Shown here piece after piece: positions 8,603 through 18,762 of a stretch of 64,000 nucleotides of DNA (position 1 is its first letter; each line of letters begins with the position of its first letter). Made by a program: the position numbers and the translations under genes. Origin of the DNA: Novosphingobium sp. 18050 (GTDB taxonomy: Bacteria > Pseudomonadota > Alphaproteobacteria > Sphingomonadales > Sphingomonadaceae); the NCBI RefSeq assembly GCF_902706195.1, contig NZ_CACSJO010000006.1, positions 1 through 64,000 of the forward strand. Reading direction: 5' to 3'. The notes beneath the pieces are model-generated. The model saw nothing but the letters and a program-made list of their open reading frames with translations. It ran no database searches and was not told the origin of the DNA.

Positions 8603-9880
8603 TCAGTTCACGAGCGTCGCCTGTGCGGCAGCCGGTTCGGCCGGGCCGGGCCCTGCCCGGACCTGACCGCCGGAAACGATCTTGCCCGGTTTGGTCTGGA
8701 CATGGGCGCCGGGCATGACGGCCTGATAGTTGGAGATCACCACGGTGTCGGCCGCCGTCAGCCCGGACCGCACGACGCGAAGGTCGCCGATCAACGGTCC
8801 GGTTTCTACCGGCCTGCTGGCCACGGTGCCATCCTTGCCCACGACCATTACGACCTTGCGGGTCTGGTCGGCACGGATTGCAGCGTCGGGCACCAGCATG
8901 GCCTTGACGGTGCCGCCGCTGGCGAGGCGCATGTTGCCGAACATGCCCGGCGTCAGGAAGCCATCGGCGTTGTCGAGGCTGGCGCGCACGCGGATCGTCC
9001 CCGAACGCGGATCCAGTCCGTTATCGGTGAAGTCCAGCTTGCCCTTCCAGCGATAGTCGGCCTCATCCTGCAGGCGGACCTCTACCGGGGCGGCCTCGCG
9101 CTTCTCGGCCTTGTCGCGCTGGGTCTTGAGGAACAGCGATTCAGAAGCGTCGAAGGTGAAGTAGATCGGCGAAACCGCGTTGATCGTAGTGAGCAAGGTG
9201 GCATTCGCACCGCTCTCGCCGGAGACGAGGTTGCCCGAGTCTACCCGGCGATCCGAAATGCGGCCCGAGATCGGGGCGCGCACGATTGAGAATTCGACAT
9301 CGAGGTCGCGGGTGCGTACGCGTGCCTGTGCTGCGGCGAGCGCGGCTTCGGCGGCCCGGACGCGCGAGCGCCGCTGGTCGACCTCGCTGGCGGCCATGGC
9401 CTCGTCACCGGTTAGTCCGGCGACACGGCTGTAGTCCGATCGCGCAAGCGACAGTGCGGCACTGGCCGAGGCGGCGTCCGCCTGCGCTTCTGCCAGGGCG
9501 GCGCGGTAAGGGCGCTGGTCAACCACGAACAGCGCCTGTCCGGCCTGAACGTAATCGCCGTCCTTGAACAGGATCTGGGTGATCGCACCCGAGACACGCG
9601 GGCGCACCTCGACCGTCTTGCTGGGGGCGAAACGGCCGACGTAATCGTCCCACTGCGTCACTTCGCGCACCAGCGGATGGGCGGCCTGGACGATCGTGGG
9701 CGGGGGCAGGGCAGCAGCAGCCTCGGGCTGGAGGAATTTCCAGCCGAGACCGGCGACCGCCACCAGCGCAAGGGCGCCGATGACGACCGGCATCCGGCGC
9801 GAGGACGAGCCGCGCTCGGTCCTCACGTCGGTGTCCCGCGCATATTCGGAAGGGATTTCAAGAGATGTGGCGAGATTCAC
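8603..9880 (-). CDS. RND efflux membrane fusion (adaptor) protein, HlyD/AcrA family
   Basis: A 425-aa periplasmic adaptor linking the pump to the outer-membrane channel. I chose the GTG at 9880: CGGAGG lies eight bases upstream and the start overlaps the previous stop as GTGA, so the two genes are translationally coupled. A cytoplasmic stretch is followed by one membrane anchor (MPVVIGALALVAVAGLGW), the barrel-sandwich lipoyl-like halves (VEVRPRVSGAITQILFKDGD and later IVRAPISGRISDRRVDSGN) around an Ala-rich hairpin, and the beta-barrel domain. The order MFP, RND, OMF is classical. Longer upstream frames would run through the preceding gene and are not used. Confidence 0.95.
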   Translation of the reverse strand: MNLATSLEIPSEYARDTDVRTERGSSSRRMPVVIGALALVAVAGLGWKFLQPEAAAALPPPTIVQAAHPLVREVTQWDDYVGRFAPSKTVEVRPRVSGAITQILFKDGDYVQAGQALFVVDQRPYRAALAEAQADAASASAALSLARSDYSRVAGLTGDEAMAASEVDQRRSRVRAAEAALAAAQARVRTRDLDVEFSIVRAPISGRISDRRVDSGNLVSGESGANATLLTTINAVSPIYFTFDASESLFLKTQRDKAEKREAAPVEVRLQDEADYRWKGKLDFTDNGLDPRSGTIRVRASLDNADGFLTPGMFGNMRLASGGTVKAMLVPDAAIRADQTRKVVMVVGKDGTVASRPVETGPLIGDLRVVRSGLTAADTVVISNYQAVMPGAHVQTKPGKIVSGGQVRAGPGPAEPAAAQATLVN

Positions 9881-10275
9881 GCGGCGAGCCTCCGGAAGGG
9901 CGCTTTCGAACGCCCGATGATATCGATGACGGCGCCGATCTTGGCTTCGCTGTGGCCGGCCGCACGGGCTTCCTTCAGCGCAGAGACCGGGAGGGTGTAG
10001 CCCTGATGCCAGGCGTAGACCGCCAAGCGTCGCAGGGCTTCGAGCTGTTCGTTGGCCAGCATGGCCGAAGGCGGCGTCGGGCCGAGGACCAGCCGCGAAA
10101 GCCAGCCTCGCTTGCGATGGGGGCGCAGTGTGCCGAGGCCGTCCTGCCTTGCGAGGGCGACGACGCGGTGTTCCAGGGCGGAAAGCGGCTGCATTTCGGC
10201 AGTCGGGACCAGCGGGGCGGAAATTGCGATGGGCAGCGCTTGATGTGCTGCATCGGTGAAGTCGATGAAGGCCAT
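9877..10275 (-). CDS. Small unknown protein leading the efflux operon
   Basis: A 132-aa soluble protein I do not recognise. ATG at 10275 is preceded by GAAGGAG eight bases upstream, and its stop overlaps the adaptor start, so it is a genuine first gene of the pump operon. It has no signal peptide or membrane segment. A basic middle section (RPHRKRGWLSRLVLGPTPPS) leads to a helical C-terminus (ANEQLEALRRLAVYAWHQGY, then HSEAKIGAVIDIIG). The helical tail could be a small regulatory or scaffold domain. The TetR operators lie directly upstream, so it should be induced with the pump. Confidence 0.8.
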   Translation of the reverse strand: MAFIDFTDAAHQALPIAISAPLVPTAEMQPLSALEHRVVALARQDGLGTLRPHRKRGWLSRLVLGPTPPSAMLANEQLEALRRLAVYAWHQGYTLPVSALKEARAAGHSEAKIGAVIDIIGRSKAPFRRLAA

Positions 10276-10548
10276 GTTTCGTGCTCCTTCCTGGAGTGCC
10301 CCGGCGCGCGCCCCGGGACGGGGGAAGGGCGCACACCGGGGCAACTTCCGGCTCGGGGCAGCCGGAAGGGTTTCGGGCGCAGTCGGCCAGCGCCGGACAC
10401 GGGTGTCCGACCGGGCAACTGCCAGTTCTGCGTAATAGGGCCTCGACCCACACGGGTGTTCGGCGCCATGACCGACCCGCGAGGACCGGCTGGTTATTAA
10501 GGGATTACCCGATGCCGTGTCGGCGGCGAGTCGGGTGGTTTGTTTCTA

Positions 10549-10560
10549 TACCGATTGGTA
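10549..10560. promoter_or_regulatory. TetR operator site 1 (efflux promoter)
   Basis: TACCGATTGGTA, a palindrome with TACC/GGTA arms, 274 bp before the first gene of the efflux operon. It shares its design with the sites at 10597 and 11376, pointing to the adjacent TetR protein as binder. Confidence 0.7.
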
Positions 10561-10596
10561 TATATTCCGTGCTGCGTTGCGTCAAGCGGCTTTCTG

Positions 10597-10608
10597 TACC
10601 GACCGGTA
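10597..10608. promoter_or_regulatory. TetR operator site 2 (efflux promoter)
   Basis: TACCGACCGGTA, exactly 48 bp from site 1. The two sites bracket the probable promoter of the efflux operon, an arrangement suited to repression by two bound dimers. Confidence 0.7.
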
Positions 10609-10755
10609 AATTAGGTCGCGCCAGCGCTTTTCAAGAGGTGAACCGCAGTTGAATGAAATATTTTGCACAAAGGGGCGGCAGGTTTAGCCCGGCTTTCGTG
10701 TGGCTCCGTTCCCTGTCCTCAGGGCATTTCTCGAGAGCTTTTTGAGTAGCCCGCG

Positions 10756-11376
10756 TTAGCGGCTGGGCCACATCGAAAGAAACGTATCGACGGTACCCTG
10801 AAGTTCGGTGGGGCACACGCAACCCTGCGCCTTGACCGACATGCCCTGCAGCACGGTGGTCAGACAGCCGGCGAGCGCGCTGGCGTTGACGCTGTCGGGG
10901 AGGTCGCCTTCAGCCTGCGCGCGCTTGAAGCGCACGGCGACGGCTTCTTCCGATGCGATGCGCCGAGCGATGACATGTGCGCGGATCGAATCGTCTTCGG
11001 CACAGGCGACGGCACTGATGACGCCTAAGCAGCCGTGCGGGTCGCTTGTACCGCAGTGAGTCGCCAGCGCGCCATTAAGCAGCCGTTCGGCCACTCCGCG
11101 TGCGGTGGGCGCTTCCAGCGCCTTGCCGATATAGGCCATCTTGTCGCGCTCGTAGAGGTCCAGCGCCTTCTTGAAGAGCGCTTCCTTGTTGCCGAAACAC
11201 GCATATAGGCTGGGCTTGGTAATGCCCATGGCCTCGGTCAGTTCGGCCATCGAGGCGCCTTCGTAGCCGCGAGTCCAGAACACTCGCAGCGCGGCGGAAA
11301 GTGCCTCGTCGGGATCGAATTCACGCGGTCGGCCCCGACTCGCAGTGGGGGCCGTATTGGGGGCCGAACATTTCAT
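10756..11376 (-). CDS. TetR/AcrR family repressor of the efflux operon
   Basis: A 206-aa regulator. The N-terminal HTH is clear (ALRVFWTRGYEGASMAELTE, then MGITKPSLYACFGNKEALF), and the C-terminal ligand domain contains several cysteines (HCGTSDPHGC, QGCVCP), as in TetR_C subgroups that sense electrophiles or dyes. It sits directly upstream of the RND operon on the same strand. The ATG at 11376 overlaps a third TACC-N4-GGTA palindrome, so the protein very likely represses itself as well as the pump. No good ribosome site precedes the ATG, consistent with a weakly translated repressor. Confidence 0.93.
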   Translation of the reverse strand: MKCSAPNTAPTASRGRPREFDPDEALSAALRVFWTRGYEGASMAELTEAMGITKPSLYACFGNKEALFKKALDLYERDKMAYIGKALEAPTARGVAERLLNGALATHCGTSDPHGCLGVISAVACAEDDSIRAHVIARRIASEEAVAVRFKRAQAEGDLPDSVNASALAGCLTTVLQGMSVKAQGCVCPTELQGTVDTFLSMWPSR

Positions 11377-11387
11377 ACCGAGCGGTA
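11376..11387. promoter_or_regulatory. TetR operator site 3 (autoregulatory)
   Basis: TACCGAGCGGTA overlaps the first base of the TetR start codon. With sites 1 and 2 the consensus is TACCGANNGGTA. Binding here would block initiation of the repressor's own transcript. Confidence 0.7.
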
Positions 11388-11470
11388 TATAGGTAGGAGG
11401 GGCGGCTGCGTCCAGTGCCGCTGCCCCTCCTGTCCTTTTGCGCAGGCCGCTGTCCCTTGCCGCGCTCCGG

Positions 11471-12997
<1,527 letters not shown>

Positions 12998-13029
12998 TCA
13001 GTACTCTGGCCTTCTCGGGGCCGCAGCTT

Positions 13030-13104
13030 CTCATTCGAACCGTGCAGGAATGAAGGCAATAGCTCAAATGAGTGCATCACTTGTGCTATACGCGTTCAAA
13101 TGAG
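13030..13104. promoter_or_regulatory. Three repeated half-sites in the LysR / CoA-transferase promoter region
   Basis: CTCATTCGA (13030-13038, inverted) and two exact copies of TCAAATGAG (13064-13072 and 13096-13104) start at 34- and 32-bp intervals, about three helical turns apart. The central copy is the near-palindrome CTCAAATGAG. The last overlaps the LysR start codon, as expected for an autoregulated divergent LysR promoter. Confidence 0.55.
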
Positions 13105-13990
13105 CGACCTCATCCGATCCCTGCGACTATTCGTGCGCCTGAGCGAAGAGGGTAATTTCTCTGCCCTCGCGCGTCGGCAGAACCTCAGTCATACCACGAT
13201 AGCGCGGGCGATTGACGATCTTGAGGCACACTTCGGTGTTCGCCTGTTCCAACGCTCGACTCGCCGCCTGAGCCTGACCGGTGATGGCGAGCGGCTGGTG
13301 GAATATGCTGCGGCGATCCTCGATCAGGTCGGGCAGGCAGAGGCGGATCTGGCCGGTGCGGTGGCGGCGCGCGGACTGGTGCGGATCGGCGTGACCACGG
13401 CGCTTGGCCTGCATTATGCGCAGCGGCTGGAGCACTTGCGCGAAGGGCATCCCGATCTCATGGTGGAATTGCTGTTCGCCGACTGGCGAGACGTGGCCGA
13501 CGACGGCGGCCTGGACCTGTGGCTAACGGTCGGGGCGAGCGAGGCGCCCGGCGCAGTCGCGCTGGGAGAACTGGCGCGCATTCTCGTTGCCGCACCTGCC
13601 TATCTGGAAGCTCACGGTGTGCCGTCTGGCCCCGACGATCTGATGGCGCACCAGTGTCTCACTTACGGCTACGCTGCCCGGTCCGAGCCTTGGCCGATCG
13701 ATGGCCGCGAGATGCGCGTGAACGGGTTCCTGCGCGCCAATACCAGTGAGGCTGTGCTACGGGCGACACGCGGCGGGCTGGGTATCGGCCTGCTTCCGCG
13801 CATTCAGGTTGAGGAGGATCTGGCGCGCGGCACTGCGGTGCAAGTGCTGCCAGAGGCCCGCATCGCACCGCTGGTCATCATGGTCGCCCACGGGTTTCGC
13901 GGTATGCGCCTGCCGATGCGGGCGCGCGTGGCTATGGATTTCCTGGTTGAGGGCTTTCCCGGCGAAACGCTTCGATCTTCCATACTGTGA
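13100..13990 (+). CDS. LysR family transcriptional regulator
   Basis: A 296-aa LTTR. The N-terminal winged HTH covers residues 1-65 (LFVRLSEEGNFSALARRQNL, then HTTIARAIDDLEAHFGVRLF) and is followed by the usual helix and a two-lobed effector-binding domain (LVRIGVTTALGLHYAQRLEH, then GLGIGLLPRIQVEEDLARG). It diverges from the CoA-transferase gene and probably regulates it and itself. The C-terminal domain resembles the CrgA/AaeR-like group, whose effectors are varied, so the ligand is not predicted. The amidohydrolase gene begins 83 bp downstream on the same strand. Confidence 0.93.
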   Translation: MSDLIRSLRLFVRLSEEGNFSALARRQNLSHTTIARAIDDLEAHFGVRLFQRSTRRLSLTGDGERLVEYAAAILDQVGQAEADLAGAVAARGLVRIGVTTALGLHYAQRLEHLREGHPDLMVELLFADWRDVADDGGLDLWLTVGASEAPGAVALGELARILVAAPAYLEAHGVPSGPDDLMAHQCLTYGYAARSEPWPIDGREMRVNGFLRANTSEAVLRATRGGLGIGLLPRIQVEEDLARGTAVQVLPEARIAPLVIMVAHGFRGMRLPMRARVAMDFLVEGFPGETLRSSIL

Positions 13991-14073
13991 GCAATGACAG
14001 CAGCGGCGGTTTGCAGGCTTGCAGGGCCGGACTAACGCCGCCGCACCACCTTGAAGCACCGGAGACAGACGCA

Positions 14074-14757
14074 ATGACGCTCATCGGCACTCACATGGTC
14101 CAATCACCCTTGACCGCCCGCCAGTATTTCGAGCAGGTCATGGCCAATCCTGCGCGCCGGCCATTTGGCTTCGGCCGCAAGCTCGCCATCGTCAACGTCG
14201 ACATTCAGTGCGCCTATACGCAGATCGACCGCTACGTGACCGCTTACGAAACGGATCCCCGGCAGGTCGAGCATGTCAACACGATTTCGGCGCTTGCCCG
14301 CAAGAAGGCGATGCCGGTGATCTGGACCCGCGTGGCCTATATGCCGACCGGCGCCGACTGCGGTGTCTGGGGCATGCGCGAGGATGGGCCGGACGCGCTG
14401 CAGTCTATCCGTGCAGGCAGCGAGCGCCACGCTTTCGACCCGCGCTGCGTGGTTGACGAAAGCGTCGATGCGGTGTTCGACAAGCGCATGGCCTCGGCTT
14501 TTCACGAGACGCACCTGAACAGCCTGCTGACTTGGCACAGGGTCGATACCGTGGTGATCACCGGCGGTTCGACGTCGGGCTGCGTGCGCGCGACTGCCAT
14601 CGATGCGGTGAGCCACGGTTACCGCGCCATCGTGCCGATCGAAACCACCGCCGACAAGCATGAGAGCCCGCATTTCGCCAATCTGACCGATATGCAGCTC
14701 AAGTATGCGGACGTGGTCCCGGTAAGCGCCGTGGTGGAGTGGCTGGAAACCCGTTGA
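14074..14757 (+). CDS. Isochorismatase-like cysteine amidohydrolase (maleamate / N-carbamoylsarcosine amidohydrolase type)
   Basis: A 227-aa hydrolase. The catalytic triad of the family is visible: D43 (NVDIQCAYT), K137 (VFDKRMASAF) and C170 (GGSTSGCVRATAIDA), with the same spacing as in N-carbamoylsarcosine and maleamate amidohydrolases. The GSTSGCVRATA block is closer to those two than to isochorismatase. Such enzymes release ammonia from an amide such as maleamate or an N-carbamoyl amino acid. Start ATG 14074 has GGAG ten bases upstream; an upstream frame overlapping the LysR end has no such signal. Its neighbours (hydro-lyase, lyase, maleate-isomerase-fold protein) make an unsaturated C4-C6 diacid amide an attractive but unproven substrate. 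Confidence 0.85.
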   Translation: MTLIGTHMVQSPLTARQYFEQVMANPARRPFGFGRKLAIVNVDIQCAYTQIDRYVTAYETDPRQVEHVNTISALARKKAMPVIWTRVAYMPTGADCGVWGMREDGPDALQSIRAGSERHAFDPRCVVDESVDAVFDKRMASAFHETHLNSLLTWHRVDTVVITGGSTSGCVRATAIDAVSHGYRAIVPIETTADKHESPHFANLTDMQLKYADVVPVSAVVEWLETR

Positions 14758-14764
14758 AGTTGGT

Positions 14765-15601
14765 CTAGCCGTCTTCCCCGCGCGTGCTGGCGCCGGGCAG
14801 GGCGGGCCAATCCGCCGTGCGCGGAGTTGCCGTCAATTCGGCGCTGATCGAGGCTGCGCACGTGCGGATCAGTTCGGAAAAGCGCTGGATCGCGTCCTCC
14901 ATCTTCATCGCCGAGGCAAAAAACGCCAGCGATATGGCGCCGATCGGACGCTCATCGTCGAAGATCGTCGCGGCCAGTGACGATGTCTTGCCGGGATTAC
15001 GCGTAAAGCGGTTGAAGCTGCGCGTGGCGTAACCCTGATCGCGCAGTTGGCTGATGAAACCGGCGTCCTCGGCAAGGGCGATGGCGTGGTCCCACTCAGG
15101 GTTCTCCAGCACCTTCATCGAGGCAATCAGCGTACCACGCTCCGCATCGCCCAGAGAGGCGATGTAGATCAGGCCCGCAGCGGTATCGAGCAGCGGACTG
15201 GCATAGCCGGGGAAGTATTCGTTGAAGGTCAGCGCGCTGAGCGCATGGGTAGAATCGCGGATCACCATCGAATGGCCGACATGGGTGGAAAGCGTGATTG
15301 GCCAGCCCACCATGCGGGTCAGCTCGACGATATGCGGGCGCGTAGCTTTCACCAGGCGAGCATCGCCCTGAAACCCATGCGCGAGAGTTTGCACCAGAGC
15401 GGTCGGGCGGTAGCGGCGGCGGCTCTGCTCGCGCTCTATCAAGCCTTCGTGAAGCAGCGACTGGACGAGCCGAGAAACCGTAGGAAAGGGTAGATTACAA
15501 GCCTTCGCAATGTCGGTGAGCGTCGCCGATCCACCCCGGTTAATGGCCTGAAGCACGGCGATGCCGCGAGACAGAGAACGAATCGGGATACCATTTTCCA
15601 A
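14765..15601 (-). CDS. IclR family transcriptional regulator
   Basis: A 278-aa regulator with an N-terminal HTH (SRGIAVLQAINRGGSATLTD, then FPTVSRLVQSLLHEGLIERE) and a GAF-like effector domain (LTRMVGWPITLSTHVGHSMV, then GYASPLLDTAAGLIYIASL). The segment NRFTRNPGKTSSLAATIFDD resembles the MhpR branch, whose members control aromatic-acid catabolism. The start is the TTG at 15601 with GAGG ten bases upstream. It faces the amidohydrolase gene, whose stop is 7 bp away, and diverges from the lyase operon at 15797, so it is the obvious candidate regulator of that operon. Confidence 0.92.
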   Translation of the reverse strand: MENGIPIRSLSRGIAVLQAINRGGSATLTDIAKACNLPFPTVSRLVQSLLHEGLIEREQSRRRYRPTALVQTLAHGFQGDARLVKATRPHIVELTRMVGWPITLSTHVGHSMVIRDSTHALSALTFNEYFPGYASPLLDTAAGLIYIASLGDAERGTLIASMKVLENPEWDHAIALAEDAGFISQLRDQGYATRSFNRFTRNPGKTSSLAATIFDDERPIGAISLAFFASAMKMEDAIQRFSELIRTCAASISAELTATPRTADWPALPGASTRGEDG

Positions 15602-15796
15602 CGTCGACGGCCCTCAATCTTGCGCCTCGAACGGGCGATTCCACATGAGCATCATGCCAATGCTGCAAGGCAATGTCCACAGGGTGAACATGCGGGGCGA
15701 GCCGGGTTCGATATCGGGTCTTGCAGGCATAGGACGGTCGGCAAGCAGCAGGCACCCGGCAAGGCGCCGCGCACCGAAATAGCAACGAGGAACACG

Positions 15797-16654
15797 ATGG
15801 CACAGCCGATCCTGCGCAAGATGCTCGCTGAGGGCAAGTTCGTGACCGCTCCGGGCATCCAGGACATGATTTCCGCGGTCGTCGCGGCGCAGTGCGATTT
15901 CGAGGTCGTCTACGGGTCGGGCTACTGGCTTACCGCCTCGGCGCACGGGTTGCCGGATGCCGGAATCGCTTCGGTCACGCAGATGACTGATCGCATGGCG
16001 ACGCTGGTGGCTTCTTCGAAAGCGGCGGTCATCGCCGATGCGGACACCGGCTTCGGCGGCCTGCTCAACGTCCACCACACGGTGCGCGCCTATGAGGCGG
16101 CGGGCGTCACCGCGATCCAGATCGAGGATCAGGAATTCCCTAAGAAGTGCGGCCATACGCCGTTCAAGCGGGTGATCCCGGCGGACGACATGGCGCGCAA
16201 GATCGAAGTCGCCTGCGAGGCGCGATCGTCCGAGGATTTCCTTGTCATCGCCCGCAGCGATGCGCGTCAGTCAGAAGGCTACGACGGGATCATGCGGCGC
16301 ATGGAAGCCTATGCCAAGGCCGGCGCCGATGTGCTGTTCCCCGAGGCGCTCGAAAGCCATGAGGAAATGACCGCGATCACCTCGTCCTTCGATGTGCCGA
16401 TGCTGGCGAACATGGCGCATGGCGGCCTCACCCCAATCGTCTCACCTGGCGAGCTTGAAAAGCTGGGCTACGCGATCGGCATCTATCCGGCGATGGCCTC
16501 GCTGGTAGCCGCGCAGGCGATGGAGGAGGCGTTCCGCCGCCTCCGCGCCGGCGATGCCCCTGCCAACGACGAGATGTTCGATTTCAAGCGCTTCTGCCGC
16601 CTGATCGGCTTCGAGGACGTCTGGGCCTTTGAAAAGCGCTGGGCGCAGGACTGA
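15797..16654 (+). CDS. Isocitrate lyase / PEP mutase superfamily C-C lyase
   Basis: A 285-aa TIM-barrel enzyme of the ICL/PEP-mutase superfamily. DADTGFGG binds Mg2+ in relatives, and KKCGH carries C118, the catalytic cysteine of true lyases (isocitrate, 2-methylisocitrate and 2,3-dimethylmalate lyases), rather than the mutase version. These enzymes split 2-hydroxy-(methyl)succinate-type acids into a keto-acid plus a shorter acid. ATG 15797 has GAGG six bases upstream and an IclR gene divergent 195 bp away. It is followed 17 bp later by LeuC/LeuD-like hydro-lyase subunits, so hydration and then cleavage of a methylated dicarboxylate is the natural reading. It is too short for isocitrate lyase itself. 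Confidence 0.88.
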   Translation: MAQPILRKMLAEGKFVTAPGIQDMISAVVAAQCDFEVVYGSGYWLTASAHGLPDAGIASVTQMTDRMATLVASSKAAVIADADTGFGGLLNVHHTVRAYEAAGVTAIQIEDQEFPKKCGHTPFKRVIPADDMARKIEVACEARSSEDFLVIARSDARQSEGYDGIMRRMEAYAKAGADVLFPEALESHEEMTAITSSFDVPMLANMAHGGLTPIVSPGELEKLGYAIGIYPAMASLVAAQAMEEAFRRLRAGDAPANDEMFDFKRFCRLIGFEDVWAFEKRWAQD

Positions 16655-16671
16655 TCGGGAGGCTGAGCGAC

Positions 16672-18108
16672 ATGACCCCACGCACTCTTTACGAAAAGAT
16701 CTGGGACGCCCACGTGGTGTCGAGCCGCGATGACGGCAGCAGCCTGATCTACATCGACCGCCATCTGGTTCACGAAGTCAGCAGCGCACAGGCTTTCGAA
16801 GGCCTGCGCAAGGCCGGGCTGCCAGTGCGTCGCACCGACCTGACTCTGGCGATGCCCGACCACAACGTGCCGACGACGCCGCGCGTCGATGCGGCGGGTA
16901 ACCTGATCCCGATCGTCGACCCGGCCAGTGCCATCCAGCTTGCCGCGCTGGAATCCAACGTGGCTGAATTCGGCGTGCCGTTCTTCACCGCAACTTCGCC
17001 TGAGCAGGGCATCGTCCATGTCGTCGGACCGGAACAGGGCTTCACACTTCCCGGCTGCACACTGGTCTGCGGTGATAGCCATACCGCCGCGCATGGCGCA
17101 CTGGGCGCGCTGGCCTTCGGGATCGGCACGACCGAGGTGGAGCATGTGCTGGCCACGCAGACGCTGCGGATGGCGCGCTCCAGATCGATGGAAATCCGTG
17201 TCGAGGGCAAGCTGGGCCACGGCGTTTCGTCCAAGGACGTGATCCTTGCGGTGATCGGCCGCATCGGCGTTGGCGGGGGCATCGGCCATGTGATCGAATA
17301 TCGCGGCTCGGTGTTCGATGCGATGAGCATCGAGGAGCGCCTGACGGTCGCCAACATGTCGATCGAAGCGGGCGCGCGGGCAGGCCTGTTCGCGCCTGAC
17401 GAGACGACCTTCGCTTACCTCAAGGGCCGCCCGATGGCGCCCAGAGGCGAGCAGTGGGAGCACGCGGTTGCCCGCTGGCGCGAACTGCGCAGCGACGAAG
17501 GCGCCGTGTTCGACAAGTCGATCACTATCGATGCCTGCGAAATCGCGCCGAGCGTGACCTGGGGAACCAACCCCGAGCAGGTCGTGTCGATCGACGGCGC
17601 CGCGCCGCGTCTCGAAGACTTCGCCGACGAGGGGCGCCGCGCCGCCGTCGCCCGCGCGCTGGACTATATGGGCATCGCGCCGGGACAGGCGATGATCGAC
17701 GTCGAGGTCGACCACGTCTTCATCGGCAGTTGCACCAACAGCCGCATCGAGGATCTGCGCGCCGCCGCCAGGGTGCTGGAAGGGCGCCATCTGTCGCCGC
17801 GGATCCAGTCCGCCATCGTCGTGCCGGGCTCGGGCCTGGTCAAGCGCATGGCCGAGGCCGAGGGCCTCGACAGAATTTTCACGGACGCCGGTTTCGAATG
17901 GCGCGAGCCGGGCTGTTCGGCGTGTCTGGGGATGAACCCAGACGTGATCCCGCCGCTGGGCCGCTGCGCCTCCACGTCCAACCGCAACTTCGTCGGCCGT
18001 CAGGGCCCTGATGCCCGCACCCACCTGATGAGCCCCGCAATGGCGGCGGCAGCGGGCTTGGCCGGGCACCTTGCCGACGTGCGCGCCTATATCGGAGAAC
18101 CGGCATGA
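16672..18108 (+). CDS. Aconitase-family hydro-lyase, large subunit (LeuC-like)
   Basis: A 478-aa homologue of the large subunit of 3-isopropylmalate dehydratase, homoaconitase and maleate/citraconate hydratase. The [4Fe-4S] ligands are present: C354 ([11 protein letters not shown]) and C415/C418 ([11 protein letters not shown]). MPDHNVPTT and [20 protein letters not shown] are substrate and cluster-loop motifs. GGGAGG precedes ATG 16672. Its stop overlaps the small-subunit start (ATGA). A LeuC for leucine synthesis would normally sit with leuB; here the partners are a lyase, a maleate-isomerase-fold protein and a monooxygenase, so a catabolic role such as hydration of maleate, citraconate or 2,3-dimethylmaleate is more likely. 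The exact substrate is not readable. Confidence 0.9.
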   Translation: MTPRTLYEKIWDAHVVSSRDDGSSLIYIDRHLVHEVSSAQAFEGLRKAGLPVRRTDLTLAMPDHNVPTTPRVDAAGNLIPIVDPASAIQLAALESNVAEFGVPFFTATSPEQGIVHVVGPEQGFTLPGCTLVCGDSHTAAHGALGALAFGIGTTEVEHVLATQTLRMARSRSMEIRVEGKLGHGVSSKDVILAVIGRIGVGGGIGHVIEYRGSVFDAMSIEERLTVANMSIEAGARAGLFAPDETTFAYLKGRPMAPRGEQWEHAVARWRELRSDEGAVFDKSITIDACEIAPSVTWGTNPEQVVSIDGAAPRLEDFADEGRRAAVARALDYMGIAPGQAMIDVEVDHVFIGSCTNSRIEDLRAAARVLEGRHLSPRIQSAIVVPGSGLVKRMAEAEGLDRIFTDAGFEWREPGCSACLGMNPDVIPPLGRCASTSNRNFVGRQGPDARTHLMSPAMAAAAGLAGHLADVRAYIGEPA

Positions 18109-18704
18109 CCATGGCCGTAGTGGCAGGGCGGGCCTATCCGCTGGGCCTCAGCAACGTCGATACCGACCAGATCATCGGTTCGGACTGGCTCAAGACGATC
18201 AGTAAGGTCGGCCTTGGCGAGGGTGCCTTCGCAGCCCTGCGCGATAACGGCGTCACAGTGTTCGACGACGAACGCTACAAGGGCAGCGAAATCCTCGTGG
18301 CGGGTGCCAACTTCGGCTGCGGCTCCAGCCGTGAACATGCCGCCTGGGCGATCGTCGACACCGGCATCCGCGTGGTGATCGCACCCAGTTTCTCGGATAT
18401 CTTCTCCAGTAATGCCTTCAAGAACGGCATCCTTACCGCTGTCGTCGACGAAGCGGCTATCTCCCCGCTGATGGCCGTCGCGAGCGCCGACGGCGAGGAT
18501 GGTTTGCTCAAAGTCGACCTGATCGACCAGATCATCGAGACGCCGGACGGCCAGCGCCGCCCCTTCAACATTGACCCCTTCCGCCGTGAATGCCTGATCG
18601 AAGGTCTCGACGAAATTGCGCTCACCCGCACTGAGGACCCTGCGATCAGCGCCCACGAGGCGCGCGTCTCGCTCGTCGAGCCCTGGCTTGCCGGAGCGGT
18701 CTGA
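18105..18704 (+). CDS. Aconitase-family hydro-lyase, small subunit (LeuD-like)
   Basis: A 199-aa swivel-domain subunit partnering the preceding gene. [18 protein letters not shown] matches the LeuD N-terminus, and the substrate-recognition and catalytic loop reads [17 protein letters not shown], followed by [20 protein letters not shown]. The substrate-specificity residues differ between IPM, maleate and homoaconitate enzymes and cannot be assigned reliably by eye. It is translationally coupled to the large subunit by a 4-bp overlap. The next gene starts 58 bp downstream. Confidence 0.9.
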   Translation: MTMAVVAGRAYPLGLSNVDTDQIIGSDWLKTISKVGLGEGAFAALRDNGVTVFDDERYKGSEILVAGANFGCGSSREHAAWAIVDTGIRVVIAPSFSDIFSSNAFKNGILTAVVDEAAISPLMAVASADGEDGLLKVDLIDQIIETPDGQRRPFNIDPFRRECLIEGLDEIALTRTEDPAISAHEARVSLVEPWLAGAV

Positions 18705-18762
18705 ACCCTATCCCCCCGGCTCCACCCCTGAAGGCCCGCGGGCCATCGTAACGGAGAATGAA

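Larger units (their letters stand above)
10276..10755. other. Regulatory interval upstream of the efflux operon
   Basis: A 480-bp gap between the TetR gene and the efflux operon, both on the minus strand. It holds two TACC-N4-GGTA operators (listed separately), and nearer the operon a hairpin CGGACAC (10394-10400) / GTGTCCG (10403-10409) that would lie in the long 5' leader. The 10500-10680 part is AT-richer and presumably contains the promoter. I see no gene; frames across it lack start signals. Confidence 0.65.

Noticed and set aside
16483..18069. Minus-strand frame of 528 codons
   Set aside because: Antisense shadow of the LeuC-like gene; no recognisable domain and no ribosome site.
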